From Deltaproteobacteria bacterium GWB2_55_19 (GTDB taxonomy: Bacteria; Desulfobacterota; GWC2-55-46), in NCBI GenBank assembly GCA_001797465.1, contig MGPQ01000010.1, positions 186,001 through 250,000 of the forward strand: a stretch of 64,000 nt of DNA, read 5' to 3'. Shown here in pieces: positions 52,209 to 61,689 of the stretch. Under the pieces are notes generated by a model. It was not told where the DNA came from. It ran no database searches and was given only the letters and a program-made list of their open reading frames with translations. A program made the translations under genes and the position numbers. Each line of letters begins with the position of its first letter. The first letter of the stretch is position 1.

Positions 52209-53305
52209 TAAGGTTCCGCGACGTCGACAGGTTATTGATCGTATCCACCCTGATACTCCTCGCCATAGGGGTAGTGATGGTCTATTCGACCTCTTCCGTC
52301 GTGGCGTTGAAGAGGTTCGGGGACCAGTACTTCTTCGTAAGGAAGCACCTGACATTCGCCGTCGCAGGCGTCGTCTTCTTCGTGCTCGCGGCGCGCGTGC
52401 CGTACGGATTTTACAGGAAGATGGCGTACCCGATACTCGCGCTTGCGGCGGTATTCCTCATCTGCATCTACATACCAGGCATCGGGTTTTCCGCCGGAGG
52501 GGCGAAGAGGTGGATAAGGCTCGGCCCGCTCGCCTTCCAGCCCTCGGAGCCGGCGAAGCTCGCGGTCATCTTCTTCCTCGCGTACTCGCTCGCCGGAAAG
52601 GCGGAGAGGATAAAGAATTTTTCGACCGGATTCCTCCCGAACATGCTGTTCCCGGGGATAGTCATACTATTAATCGTGATGGAGCCGGACCTGGGGACCG
52701 CTGTTACGCTCGCCGCCATCGTAATACTTATGAACTTCGCGGCAGGCGCGCGGTTAAGGCACCTACTGGCGTTGGGGCTCGCGGTCCTGCCGTTCCTCTA
52801 CCTCCTTATGACGAACTTCAGGTACATGATAACGAGGTTGCAGATATTCCTCGACCCGTGGAAGGACCCGGAGGGCAAGGGCTTTCAGATGATACAGTCG
52901 TTCCTCGCCTTCGGCTCCGGAGGCATCGACGGCGTCGGGCTCGGAGAGGGTAGGCAGAAGCTTTTTTTCCTCCCCGAGGCGCATACCGACTTCATACTAT
53001 CGGTCATAGGCGAGGAGCTCGGGTTCCTGGGGGTCGCGGTAGTGATAGCCTTTTACGCGATATTCCTTTATTCGGGCACGAGGATAGCGCTTAAGGCAAA
53101 GGACCTGCACGGGACGTACCTCGCGCTCGGCCTTACATTCATGGTCGTCCTGCAGGCGGCGATAAACATGGCGGTCGTAATGGGGCTCCTTCCGCCCAAG
53201 GGCCTGCCCCTGCCGTTCATAAGCTACGGCGGCACCTCGCTCGTCGTCAATATGATAGCCGTAGGCGTAATACTCAATATCTGCATAAGGGAGAACGAGG
53301 CCTGA
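52205..53305 (+). CDS. ftsW: septal glycosyltransferase FtsW (SEDS family)
   Basis: 366 residues with about ten TM helices. The start is TTG in a TTGA overlap with murD. LPEAHTDFILSVIGEELGF and the Pro-rich PPKGLPLPFISYGGTSL are SEDS hallmarks; the catalytic Asp is within EAHTDF. Polymerises lipid II with FtsI. A 366-residue form is typical. Confidence 0.96.
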   Translation: MIRFRDVDRLLIVSTLILLAIGVVMVYSTSSVVALKRFGDQYFFVRKHLTFAVAGVVFFVLAARVPYGFYRKMAYPILALAAVFLICIYIPGIGFSAGGAKRWIRLGPLAFQPSEPAKLAVIFFLAYSLAGKAERIKNFSTGFLPNMLFPGIVILLIVMEPDLGTAVTLAAIVILMNFAAGARLRHLLALGLAVLPFLYLLMTNFRYMITRLQIFLDPWKDPEGKGFQMIQSFLAFGSGGIDGVGLGEGRQKLFFLPEAHTDFILSVIGEELGFLGVAVVIAFYAIFLYSGTRIALKAKDLHGTYLALGLTFMVVLQAAINMAVVMGLLPPKGLPLPFISYGGTSLVVNMIAVGVILNICIRENEA

Positions 53306-54396
53306 GCCTTACATTCGTAATGGCCGGGGGCGGCACCGGGGGGCACCTCTTCCCGGCCCTCGCCCTCGCCGAGGAGTTCAGGGGACGCGACACGCTCGCC
53401 TCCATCACCTTCATTGGCGCGAAGGGCGGGCTCGAGGAGAGGATAGTGCCGAAGTACGGCTACCCTCTGAAGGTCTTGAGCGTAGAGGGGATAAAGAGGA
53501 GAGGTACGCTAAAAAAAATTAAGGCGCTCGTCCTGGCCTTTTCATCGACGATAAAGGCGCTCGGCATATTGAAGGATTTAAACCCGGACGGGGTAATAGG
53601 GAGCGGCGGCTACTCGTCGGCCCCGGTGGTGTTCGCGGCCCGGCTCTTAGGGATACGGACGGCGGTACTTGAGCAGAACGCCCTCCCGGGGCTGACGAAC
53701 AGGGTCCTGGGAAAGGTCGTTGACAGGGTTTATGTCTCGTTCGACGAGGCCCGGCGCCACTTTCCGGGAGGCAAAACGGTCCTTGCCGGGAACCCGGTGA
53801 GGAAAGAGATACTTAAGGGCGCCTCCGACAAGAGGGCGCGCTCAAAGGGAGAGAGGTTCTCGATACTTGTATTCGGCGGCTCGCAGGGGGCAGTCGCCAT
53901 AAACGCGGCCTTCTTGGACGCAACCGAGTACCTGACCGACATCTGGCCGAACCTGTTGGTCGTGCACCAGACAGGCGAGGACGGGTACGAGAAGGCGAAA
54001 GAAGGCTACAAAAGAAAGAACCTCAAGGCTGAGGTCTTTAAATTCATAGACGACATGGCAACGGCCTACAAAGGCGTGGATCTCGTCGTATGCAGGGCAG
54101 GGGCGACCTCGCTCGCCGAGATAACGGCCTTGGGGATACCATCGATACTGATCCCGTACCCGTTCGCGGCAGACGATCACCAGAGCGCGAACGCGAGGTG
54201 TTTATCCGACGCCGGGGGCGCGGTGATGATAAGGCAGGACGAGCTAACGGGCGCGTCCCTCGCTTCAGCCATAAAGCGGCTCTACGGGGACTTCGAGGCC
54301 GCCGAAGCGATGAGGAAGAAGGCGCGGGCGCTCGGCAGGCCGGGGGCCGCAAAAACGATAGCCGACGATTTCTTGAAGATAATAGGAAAAGGATAG
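53302..54396 (+). CDS. murG: UDP-GlcNAc:lipid I GlcNAc-transferase, probable CTG start
   Basis: 364 residues if begun at CTG 53302, which overlaps the ftsW stop (CTGA) and has GGAG upstream. The first ATG (53320) would begin MAGGGTGGHLFP, cutting off the first beta strand LTFVM that precedes the GGGTGGH donor loop in MurG. No ATG, GTG or TTG lies in frame between. Acceptor/donor motifs: GGYSSAPVVFAARL, EQNALPGLTNR and CRAGATSLAEITALG. It makes lipid II at the inner leaflet. The CTG start is inference; the gene is certain. Confidence 0.95.
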   Translation: MSLTFVMAGGGTGGHLFPALALAEEFRGRDTLASITFIGAKGGLEERIVPKYGYPLKVLSVEGIKRRGTLKKIKALVLAFSSTIKALGILKDLNPDGVIGSGGYSSAPVVFAARLLGIRTAVLEQNALPGLTNRVLGKVVDRVYVSFDEARRHFPGGKTVLAGNPVRKEILKGASDKRARSKGERFSILVFGGSQGAVAINAAFLDATEYLTDIWPNLLVVHQTGEDGYEKAKEGYKRKNLKAEVFKFIDDMATAYKGVDLVVCRAGATSLAEITALGIPSILIPYPFAADDHQSANARCLSDAGGAVMIRQDELTGASLASAIKRLYGDFEAAEAMRKKARALGRPGAAKTIADDFLKIIGKG

Positions 54397-54401
54397 GGAA
54401 G

Positions 54402-55781
54402 ATGTATAGAGGAAAAATAAGGAAGATCCACTTCATAGGCATAGGCGGCTCCGGCATGAACGGCATAGCCGAGGTGCTCATCAACATGGGGTACAACGTA
54501 ACAGGCTCGGACCTCTCGGAGACCGACGTTACGAGGAGGCTTAAAAACCTCGGCGCGACGATATTCACCGGCCACCGGGCGGAAAACGTCCTGGACGCGC
54601 ACTGCGTCGTATACTCATCAGCCGTCAAAAAGGACAACCCCGAGGTCAGGGAGGCGCTCTCAAGGCAGATACCGATAATCCCGAGGGCCGAGATGCTCTC
54701 CGAGCTCATGAGGATGAAGTACGGGATAGCCGTGGCCGGCACCCACGGCAAGACTACTACGACGTCGATGATCTCGATGATACTCGCCTCAGCCAAGATG
54801 GACCCGACGATAGTCACTGGCGGCAAGCTCAATAGTCTCGGCGCGAACGCCAGGCTCGGGACCGGGGACTTCCTCGTAGCAGAAGCGGACGAGAGCGACG
54901 GCAGTTTCCTGAAACTTTCCCCGACCATAGCCATAGTGACGAACATAGACAGGGAGCACATGGACCACTACGAGGACATGGAGGACGTTAAGGCCTCGTT
55001 CCTGAACTTCATGAACAAGGTCCCGTTCTACGGGTGCGCGGTCATTTGCCTCGACCACCCGGCCATCCAATCCCTCATACCGAAGATATCGAGGAGGTTC
55101 ATCTCCTACGGTTTCACCGCCCAGGCCGACATACACGCGAGAAACATAAGGCACAGAGGCATGCAGACTATCTACGAGGTCTGGGGGGGGAAGAAACAGC
55201 TCGGAGAAATAACGCTGAACCTCCCGGGAGAGCATAACGTGTATAACTCGCTTGCGGCCGTGGCTGTCTCTCGCGAGCTCGATATAGACTTTGCGACTAT
55301 AAAGGCCGGGCTTGAGGGCTTCACCGGGGTCGAGCGGAGGTTCCACGTAAGGGGTGCCGTTGCCGGGGTCACCGTAGTCGACGACTACGGCCACCACCCG
55401 GAGGAGATAAAGGCGGTCTTGAAGGCCGCGAAGAAGGGGTTTGACGCCCGCCTCGTCGTAGTATTCCAGCCGCACAGGTACTCGAGGACGCAGGACCTCT
55501 TCAACGAGTTCTTATCGGCCTTCAACGACGCGGAAAAGCTCGTCATCACCGACGTCTACGCCGCTGGCGAAGAGAGGATAGAAGGCGCTTCGGGCGAGGC
55601 CCTGTATCAGGGGATAAAGGCCTACGGACACAAGGACGTATCCTACATGCCGGGCCCGTTGATCCTGCCGCACCTCGAAGGGAGTGTAGAGTCAGGCGAC
55701 ATGGTCATCACCCTCGGGGCCGGAGACATCTGGAAGACCGGCATGGCTTTGCTTGAGAGCCTAAGGAAGAGGGTTTCCTAA
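54402..55781 (+). CDS. murC: UDP-MurNAc:L-alanine ligase
   Basis: 459 residues from ATG 54402 (GGGAAG upstream); an upstream frame to 54090 runs inside murG and is rejected. HFIGIGGSGMNGIAEV, ATP site AGTHGKTTTTSMISMI, EADESDGSF and DDYGHHPEEIKAV are MurC signatures. First cytosolic amino-acid addition in the pathway. Confidence 0.97.
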   Translation: MYRGKIRKIHFIGIGGSGMNGIAEVLINMGYNVTGSDLSETDVTRRLKNLGATIFTGHRAENVLDAHCVVYSSAVKKDNPEVREALSRQIPIIPRAEMLSELMRMKYGIAVAGTHGKTTTTSMISMILASAKMDPTIVTGGKLNSLGANARLGTGDFLVAEADESDGSFLKLSPTIAIVTNIDREHMDHYEDMEDVKASFLNFMNKVPFYGCAVICLDHPAIQSLIPKISRRFISYGFTAQADIHARNIRHRGMQTIYEVWGGKKQLGEITLNLPGEHNVYNSLAAVAVSRELDIDFATIKAGLEGFTGVERRFHVRGAVAGVTVVDDYGHHPEEIKAVLKAAKKGFDARLVVVFQPHRYSRTQDLFNEFLSAFNDAEKLVITDVYAAGEERIEGASGEALYQGIKAYGHKDVSYMPGPLILPHLEGSVESGDMVITLGAGDIWKTGMALLESLRKRVS

Positions 55782-56716
55782 TGCGCAAGTCCAAAGGAGA
55801 GGATATGGCGGTGCAGTATTCGTTGTTCTTCATTCAGCGCTTCAAGGGCAAGGTGCTCTTCAACGTGCCGATGAGCGAGTACACTTCCATTAAAATCGGC
55901 GGGCCCGCCGACGTGATGGCCTTTCCGCAGGACGAAGGCGATCTTAAGGACATACTCGCCTTTGCGGAAGCGAAGAGTTTCCCTTTCTACATACTCGGCG
56001 GCGGCACGAACCTACTCGTCCGGGACGGCGGCATCAGGTCTATCGTCATAAACATGTCCGAGGGGTTCAAGGACATAGTCTGGGAGGACGAGACTAACGC
56101 GTCGGTCGGCGCGGGAGTGCGCCTCTCCGAGCTGCTCTTCCAGTGCAGGGAGCGGGGGCTAACCGGTTTCGAGTTCGCTTCAGGCATCCCCGGCACCATA
56201 GGCGGCGCGGTAATGATGAACGCCGGAGCGTACGGCGGCGAGATGAAGGACATCGTCGAGGGCGTTGAGGTCATCGGCAAAAAGGGCGTTAAAAACTTTA
56301 TCCCTAAAAAGGACCTCGCATTCGCATACAGGAAGGCGGAGGTCCCGAAGGGCGCGGCCGTCACAAGGGCGCATATGAAGTTTGAAAAATCGACGCCCGA
56401 CGCCGTGAAGGAAAAGATAAGGGACTTGAAGGAGCGCAGAAAAACGACCGCCCACATAACATTTCCGAACGCCGGTTCCGTATTCAGGAACCCCGAGAAC
56501 AAGTCAGCCGGAAGGCTTATAGAAGAGGCGGGGCTCAAGGGCGAGAGGTCCGGTGACGCGCAGATTTCCGAAGTCCACGCCAACTACATCGTGAACCTCG
56601 GGGCCGCCAAGGCAAAGGACGTCCTCTCGCTCATGGCGCTCATCCGCGACAGGGTATACAGCCAGAAAGGGGTCGTCCTCGAGCCTGAGATAAAGGTCAT
56701 AGGAGAGGACCAGTAA
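55781..56716 (+). CDS. murB: UDP-N-acetylenolpyruvoylglucosamine reductase
   Basis: 311 residues. The ATG overlaps the murC TAA (TAATG). Type-II-like MurB: FAD-binding YTSIKIGGPADVM and LGGGTNLLVRDGGI, catalytic Ser in NAGSVFRNPENKSAG and Glu in LEPEIKVIG. Reduces enolpyruvyl to lactyl group with NADPH. Confidence 0.97.
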   Translation: MRKSKGEDMAVQYSLFFIQRFKGKVLFNVPMSEYTSIKIGGPADVMAFPQDEGDLKDILAFAEAKSFPFYILGGGTNLLVRDGGIRSIVINMSEGFKDIVWEDETNASVGAGVRLSELLFQCRERGLTGFEFASGIPGTIGGAVMMNAGAYGGEMKDIVEGVEVIGKKGVKNFIPKKDLAFAYRKAEVPKGAAVTRAHMKFEKSTPDAVKEKIRDLKERRKTTAHITFPNAGSVFRNPENKSAGRLIEEAGLKGERSGDAQISEVHANYIVNLGAAKAKDVLSLMALIRDRVYSQKGVVLEPEIKVIGEDQ

Positions 56717-56717
56717 G

Positions 56718-57632
56718 TTGGCGAAGGCACCTTTGAAAAATAAGAAGATAGGCGTCCTTTTGGGGGGGACATCCGAAGAAAGGGAGATATCCCTCAAGAC
56801 CGGGGGAGCGGTATTGAAGGCGCTCCTCGCGAAGGGCTACAACGCCGTCGCCATCGACGCTGGCAGAGACATCGCGTCATTGCTCGTCTCGAAAAAGATC
56901 GAGGTCGCCTTTATCGCGCTCCACGGCAGATACGGCGAGGACGGCTGCATACAGGGGCTCCTTGAGGTGATGGGGATACCTTACACCGGCTCCGGCGTCC
57001 AGGCGTCATCCATCGCCATGGACAAGGCCGCGGCAAAAAAACTCTTCCTCCACCACGGCGTCTCGACACCAGGGTCGTTCGAATACGCCGGGGGCAAGGC
57101 GGGGAGGCTCAAGCTCCCGGTCGTCGTAAAGCCCTCGACGCAGGGTTCGGCGATAGGCGTGACGATCGTCAGAAAAAAGGCTGAACTCGCCTCCGCCATA
57201 GCCGAGGCGAAGAAGCACGGGGGAGAGCCGGTAATAGAAGAGTACATCGAGGGCAGAGAGCTTACGGTCTCGATACTCAACGGCCGCGTCCTGCCGGTAA
57301 TAGAGATAAGGCCGAAGGAAGGCTTCTACGATTACAGGGCCAAGTACACGAAAGGGGCAACCGATTTTCTCTGCCCCGCCCCCTTGACAAAGGCCCTCGA
57401 AAAAAAGGTTTCGAAAGAGGCCCTTAAGGCCTACGAGGCCTTAAGGTGCAGCGGCGCCGCCAGGGTGGATGTCATGCTCGGGGCGAACGGCAACCCCTGT
57501 GTCCTTGAAGTGAATACCATCCCCGGGATGACGGAATTAAGCCTGTTCCCGAGGGCCGCGTTCGCCGCAGGCATGGACTACCCGGCGCTTGTCGTGGAGA
57601 TGCTCAAGGGCGCGGGCATCAACAAGGTTTAG
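56718..57632 (+). CDS. ddl: D-alanine-D-alanine ligase
   Basis: 304 residues, starting with TTG 56718 just after the murB stop. GGTSEEREISLKTG, ATP-grasp VVVKPSTQGSAIGVTIV, EEYIEGRELTVSILNG and EVNTIPGMTELS are diagnostic. Makes the dipeptide used by MurF. DdlB-like position in the dcw cluster. Confidence 0.97.
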   Translation: MAKAPLKNKKIGVLLGGTSEEREISLKTGGAVLKALLAKGYNAVAIDAGRDIASLLVSKKIEVAFIALHGRYGEDGCIQGLLEVMGIPYTGSGVQASSIAMDKAAAKKLFLHHGVSTPGSFEYAGGKAGRLKLPVVVKPSTQGSAIGVTIVRKKAELASAIAEAKKHGGEPVIEEYIEGRELTVSILNGRVLPVIEIRPKEGFYDYRAKYTKGATDFLCPAPLTKALEKKVSKEALKAYEALRCSGAARVDVMLGANGNPCVLEVNTIPGMTELSLFPRAAFAAGMDYPALVVEMLKGAGINKV

Positions 57633-57769
57633 TTAAGGGCCTCAAAAGCCCTTTGCCGTTTTGATCTGTCAAAAAAAGAGAGGCATACTCCCCGGTTTTT
57701 TTTCGAATAGAAAAGCCCTTTGGGATTTGTCTTACTTACTCAAGGACGAACGGAACTTTAGTCACGCTG

Positions 57770-58609
57770 ATGAAGCCAGTCAAATCAAAAAAGAGGAACA
57801 GGCGCTGGAGGGAGCCCTTTCGGGTGCGCGCGAAGAGGACCGGGCTTAAGACCGTAAAGGCCGTCGCGCTCATCGGAGCGCTCCCGGCGCTCGCATTCGC
57901 CGCATGGAAGGGGTACAACACGCTCATTACCACGCAATACCTCTCGGTCATCGCGGTTAACGTGAACGGCTCGGAGAGGATACCGAAGGAAGAGATAGCC
58001 GCGCTCTCAGGCATAAAGGAGGGGCAGAACATACTCTCCTTTGAGACAGGGCAGGCGGAGGCCTCGATAAAGACGAACCCGTGGATAGAGGATGCGAAGG
58101 TCGAGAGGTCGTACCCCGACGTCATCGACATAGAGGTCAGGGAGAGGTCGCCGGTCGCGCTCGTCAAGCTCGACGTACTCTATGTGATGGACTCCAGCGG
58201 GGTCGTCTTCAAGAAGTACGCCCCTGACGACGACCTCGACCTCCCGATCGTAACAGGGCTTACGATGGCGGGGCTGATGGATTCGACAAAAGTGCCGGAC
58301 GAGGGGCTCATGGACCTTATCGGCGTCCTCTCGGCGCGAGCGGGCTTCAACATCGCGAAGGTATCGGAGATAAGCGTCGACCCGGTATTCGGGTTTTCTA
58401 TATACACGCTGGAGGAAGGCGTGAGGCTCGACGTCGGCAGGGACTCGTTCGAAGAGAAGCTCTCCGCCTTCGAGCGCGTTTTAGGGACGCGCAACGGGGT
58501 CTTGCGCGGCATCGAGGCGTTCGACCTCTATAATCCGCGGGCAGTGACAGTAAGGTTCAACACCAATGTGGTACAGGAAGGCGGTGGGACGGATGGCCAA
58601 AAAGGATAA
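57770..58609 (+). CDS. ftsQ: cell division protein FtsQ
   Basis: 279 residues. A basic cytoplasmic N-tail (KSKKRNRRWREPFRVRAKR), a TM helix (about 30-50), then a POTRA domain (VIAVNVNGSERIPKEEIAAL) and the FtsQ beta domain (WIEDAKVERSYPDVIDIEVRERSPVAL). Connects FtsL/FtsB with the divisome. ATG at 57770. The preceding 137 bp hold no gene. Its end overlaps ftsA by 17 bp. Confidence 0.93.
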   Translation: MKPVKSKKRNRRWREPFRVRAKRTGLKTVKAVALIGALPALAFAAWKGYNTLITTQYLSVIAVNVNGSERIPKEEIAALSGIKEGQNILSFETGQAEASIKTNPWIEDAKVERSYPDVIDIEVRERSPVALVKLDVLYVMDSSGVVFKKYAPDDDLDLPIVTGLTMAGLMDSTKVPDEGLMDLIGVLSARAGFNIAKVSEISVDPVFGFSIYTLEEGVRLDVGRDSFEEKLSAFERVLGTRNGVLRGIEAFDLYNPRAVTVRFNTNVVQEGGGTDGQKG

Positions 58610-59822
58610 CATAGTGGTAGGTCTCGATATCGGGACCACGAAGATATGCGCCATCGTCGGCGAAAAGACCAGGGACTCGGTCGAGATAATCGGCATAGGC
58701 GTCCACGCCTCGAAGGGGCTCAGAAAGGGCGTCGTCGTCAATATTGAATCGACCGTCGAGTCCATCAGAAAGGCGGTCGAGGAGGCCGAGCTAATGGCCG
58801 GGTGCGAGGTTAACCGCGTCTACTGCGGAATCGCCGGCGGCCACATACGCGCCTTCAACAGCCACGGCGTCATAGCGATAAAGAACCGCGAGATATCGCA
58901 GGCCGACATAGACAGGGTCATAGAGGCCGCGCAGGCCGTCGTCATCCCGCCGGACAGGGAGGTTATCCACGTCATCCCCCAGGAGTACATAGTAGACGAC
59001 CAGGAGGGGATACAGGAGCCGCTCGGCATGATAGGCATCAGGCTCGAGGTAAAGGTCCACATCGTGACCGCGGCGGTCACCTCGGCGCAGAACATCGTCA
59101 AGTGCGCGAACAAGGCCGGGCTCGACGTCGCCGACATAGTCCTTCAACAGATAGCGTCGAGCGAAGCGGTCCTGAACCCGGATGAGAGGGAGATAGGCGT
59201 CGTCCTCGTCGACATCGGCGGCGGCACGACGGACATCGCCCTCTACCACGCGGGCACGATAAAGTACACGACCGTAATATCCCTCGGAGGCAACCAGGTA
59301 ACCGGAGACATCTCGGTCGGGCTCCGCACGACCGCGAGCGAGGCGGAAAAGATCAAGAAGCAGTTCGGCAACGCCATGACCGCGCTCGTCTCAAAAGACG
59401 ACATGGTAGAGGTCCAGTCCGTCGGCGGCGGCAAGTCCAGGACTGTCTCCAGGTACATGCTCTGCGAGATAATAGAGCCCAGGGTCGAGGAGATATTCCA
59501 GCTGGTAAAAAGGGAGATAATGAAGTCCGGGTACGACAACCTGGTCTCTTCCGGCATAGTCCTGACAGGCGGGACCGCGGCGATGGAAGGCATAACCGAG
59601 CTCGCCGAGCAGGTATTCAACCTCCCGGTCAGGAGGGGCCTCCCGATGGGCATAACCGGGCTCGTGGACGTGGTGAAATCCCCGATGTACTCGACTGGCG
59701 TTGGGCTCGTCCAGTACGGCGGCAAGCACCTCGCCGGCACGCAGTTCCAGAGGGGGAGCGAGAACAAGATCTTCAACAAGCTGACGTCAAGGATGAAGGA
59801 GTGGATGAAGGAGTTCTTCTAA
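58593..59822 (+). CDS. ftsA: cell division ATPase FtsA
   Basis: 409 residues from ATG 58593 (MAKKDNIVVGLDIGTTKICA); the longer frame to 58566 lies inside ftsQ. Actin-like fold: phosphate loops GLDIGTTK and VLVDIGGGTTDIALY. 1C subdomain is present. A C-terminal amphipathic helix ends RMKEWMKEFF for membrane binding. Anchors FtsZ. Confidence 0.97.
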   Translation: MAKKDNIVVGLDIGTTKICAIVGEKTRDSVEIIGIGVHASKGLRKGVVVNIESTVESIRKAVEEAELMAGCEVNRVYCGIAGGHIRAFNSHGVIAIKNREISQADIDRVIEAAQAVVIPPDREVIHVIPQEYIVDDQEGIQEPLGMIGIRLEVKVHIVTAAVTSAQNIVKCANKAGLDVADIVLQQIASSEAVLNPDEREIGVVLVDIGGGTTDIALYHAGTIKYTTVISLGGNQVTGDISVGLRTTASEAEKIKKQFGNAMTALVSKDDMVEVQSVGGGKSRTVSRYMLCEIIEPRVEEIFQLVKREIMKSGYDNLVSSGIVLTGGTAAMEGITELAEQVFNLPVRRGLPMGITGLVDVVKSPMYSTGVGLVQYGGKHLAGTQFQRGSENKIFNKLTSRMKEWMKEFF

Positions 59823-59875
59823 AAAAGGGCTCCATTAACTGATTACGGCGGGTGACAAACCAAGGAGGTGGGACG

Positions 59876-61060
59876 ATGGTTATCGAGATGGATGAGAATT
59901 TCAACCGGGGTGCGAGGCTCAAAGTCATCGGGGTAGGCGGGTGCGGCGGCAACGCGGTGAATACGATGATCGAGTGCGGCCTCGAGGGCGTGGAGTTCCT
60001 GGCCGCGAACACGGACAGCCAGGCGCTTGAGAAATCGCTCGCGCACACGAAGATCCAGCTGGGCGGCTCTCTCACCAAGGGGCTCGGCGCCGGGGCTAAC
60101 CCCGAGATCGGGCGGAACGCTGCGATGGAATCCAAAGACGCGCTCATCGAGGCGTTGAAGGGCGCCGACATGGTCTTCATAACCGCGGGCATGGGCGGCG
60201 GAACCGGCACCGGCGCGGGCCCCGTTGTAGCCGAGGCCGCGAAGGCCGCTGGCGCGCTCGTGGTGGCCGTAGTCACCAAGCCCTTTGCATTCGAGGGGTC
60301 GAAAAAGATGAAGCAGGCCGATGACGGGCTTAAAAGGCTCAAGGACGTCGTCGACACGGTCATCACCATACCGAACCAGAGGCTCCTCTCCGTCGCCAGC
60401 AAGAACACCTCGCTTAAGGACGCGTTCAAGAGGGGGGACGAGGTTCTCCTCCAGGCCGTCAAGGGTATCTCCGACGTCATCACAGTATCCGGGCTCGTGA
60501 ACGTGGACTTCGCGGACGTGCGCACTATCATGTCCGAGATGGGCCAGGCGCTCATGGGTAGCGGCGTCGCCACAGGAGAGAACAGGGCAGTCGAGGCCGC
60601 GAGGAAGGCGATATCGTCGCCGCTCCTCGAAGACATCTCCATTAGCGGCGCCAGAGGCGTGCTTATAAACATCACAGGTTCCTCGGACCTCACCATACAC
60701 GACGTCCACGAGGCCTCATCCTTAATCCACGAGGAGGCGCACGACGACGCGCACATCATCTTCGGCGCGGTTATCGATGAATCGATGGGCGATGAGGTCA
60801 GGGTAACGGTAATCGCCACAGGTTTTGGAAAGGTGCATGAGGCGCGGACCCCGATGCAGATGCCGATGCAGATGGGGAAGGAGATAATACCCCAGGCCGA
60901 CATCATAGAAGACCTCGACGTCCCGACCGTCATCAGGAGGGAAAAGGGCTTTGAGCTCCGTAGCCACGAGTACCGGAGGCTTACCAGACTCGGCGGGCAC
61001 AACGCGGACGACGAGGACATGTATGACACGCCGACCTTTTTGAGGAAACAGGCGGATTAG
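59876..61060 (+). CDS. ftsZ: cell division GTPase FtsZ
   Basis: 394 residues from ATG 59876 (CAAGGAGG upstream); a frame to 59852 is rejected. GTP-binding [13 protein letters not shown] and [17 protein letters not shown]7 loop NVDFADV. The conserved C-terminal peptide is [11 protein letters not shown], for FtsA/ZipA-type partners. Forms the Z-ring. Last gene of the cluster; a stable GGCCCCGA..TCGGGGC hairpin lies about 60 bp downstream (61118-61154) without a T-run. Confidence 0.98.
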   Translation: MVIEMDENFNRGARLKVIGVGGCGGNAVNTMIECGLEGVEFLAANTDSQALEKSLAHTKIQLGGSLTKGLGAGANPEIGRNAAMESKDALIEALKGADMVFITAGMGGGTGTGAGPVVAEAAKAAGALVVAVVTKPFAFEGSKKMKQADDGLKRLKDVVDTVITIPNQRLLSVASKNTSLKDAFKRGDEVLLQAVKGISDVITVSGLVNVDFADVRTIMSEMGQALMGSGVATGENRAVEAARKAISSPLLEDISISGARGVLINITGSSDLTIHDVHEASSLIHEEAHDDAHIIFGAVIDESMGDEVRVTVIATGFGKVHEARTPMQMPMQMGKEIIPQADIIEDLDVPTVIRREKGFELRSHEYRRLTRLGGHNADDEDMYDTPTFLRKQAD

Positions 61061-61117
61061 ATTAGGTAGCCTCAAGAAGAGTAGACCCGACCCCGGGGGC
61101 GTGCCATTCCGGCGCGT

Positions 61118-61154
61118 AAGGCCCCGAAGGAGAGGTATCCCTGTTCCTCGGGGC
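61118..61154. other. stable hairpin downstream of ftsZ
   Basis: GCCCCGA..AGG-tatc-CCT..TCGGGGC forms a long imperfect stem without a T-run. It could stabilise the dcw transcript 3' end. The remaining bases 61061-61234 show nothing else recognisable. Confidence 0.4.
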
Positions 61155-61234
61155 TAAGGCAGGTATTTTAATGTACCAGCTTTGACGCCAGAGTTCTTCG
61201 GAAGTTACCGGGGCAAGAGCAATCAAGTCGTCTC

Positions 61235-61440
61235 GATATAGCTTTGCCCGTCCGGCGAGGGTACTCGGCGTACGGCCAGATTCAAATTCGGTTGCTCCAG
61301 GCCTTCCGGACTCAAAGCAGTCTGATACGGATTTGCCCGTCCGGCAAGGGTACTCGGCGTACGGCCAGATTCAAATTCGGTTGCTCCAGGCCTTCCGGAC
61401 TCAAAGCAGTCTGATACGGATTTGCCCGTCCGGCAAGGAC
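61235..61440. repeat. 89-bp tandem repeat with GATACGGATTTGCCCG core
   Basis: Core starts at 61235, 61324 and 61413 (period 89 bp): two full units plus a terminal core. The first core is diverged (GATATAGCTTTGCCCG). Units 1 and 2 are otherwise virtually identical (GTACTCGGCGTACGGCCAGA, then GGTTGCTCCAGGCCTTCCGG). Each core contains TTGCC-CGTCC-GGCAA, a small hairpin. The same core sits in the 210-bp repeats at 37531 and 63297. Confidence 0.9.
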
Positions 61441-61535
61441 ACCTCCTTGTAAACCTGTCGGATATATGTGATAATTTCACCTGACGGGGGCGGCGTCTTG
61501 GACGCGCGCGGCCACCCCCTGCCATTCTTGAGGAA

Positions 61536-61554
61536 ACGGGGCTGAAAGCCCCGT
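61536..61554. repeat. perfect 8-bp hairpin
   Basis: ACGGGGCT-GAA-AGCCCCGT, immediately before the coding frame of the radical-SAM gene. It may be the end of the upstream repeat. Confidence 0.5.
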
Positions 61555-61689
61555 GAGGGCCGGTCTATTTCCTGGAATCTCAAAAAAAAAGTAAGGGAGA
61601 CGCTCTCAAAAGAGACGGGCGCCGTCCATAAGGAGCACGGCGGCAGGGTAAGGGTCTGCCTTGTCTGGCCGAACGCCTATTCGCTCGGC

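Noticed and set aside
61235-61440. CRISPR array
   Set aside because: The period is 89 bp and the intervening sequence is itself repeated, so there are no unique spacers, and no cas genes are present.
61223-61525. A 100-residue minus-strand frame with internal repeats
   Set aside because: Its repeats are the 89-bp DNA tandem repeat translated; no ribosome site or family support.
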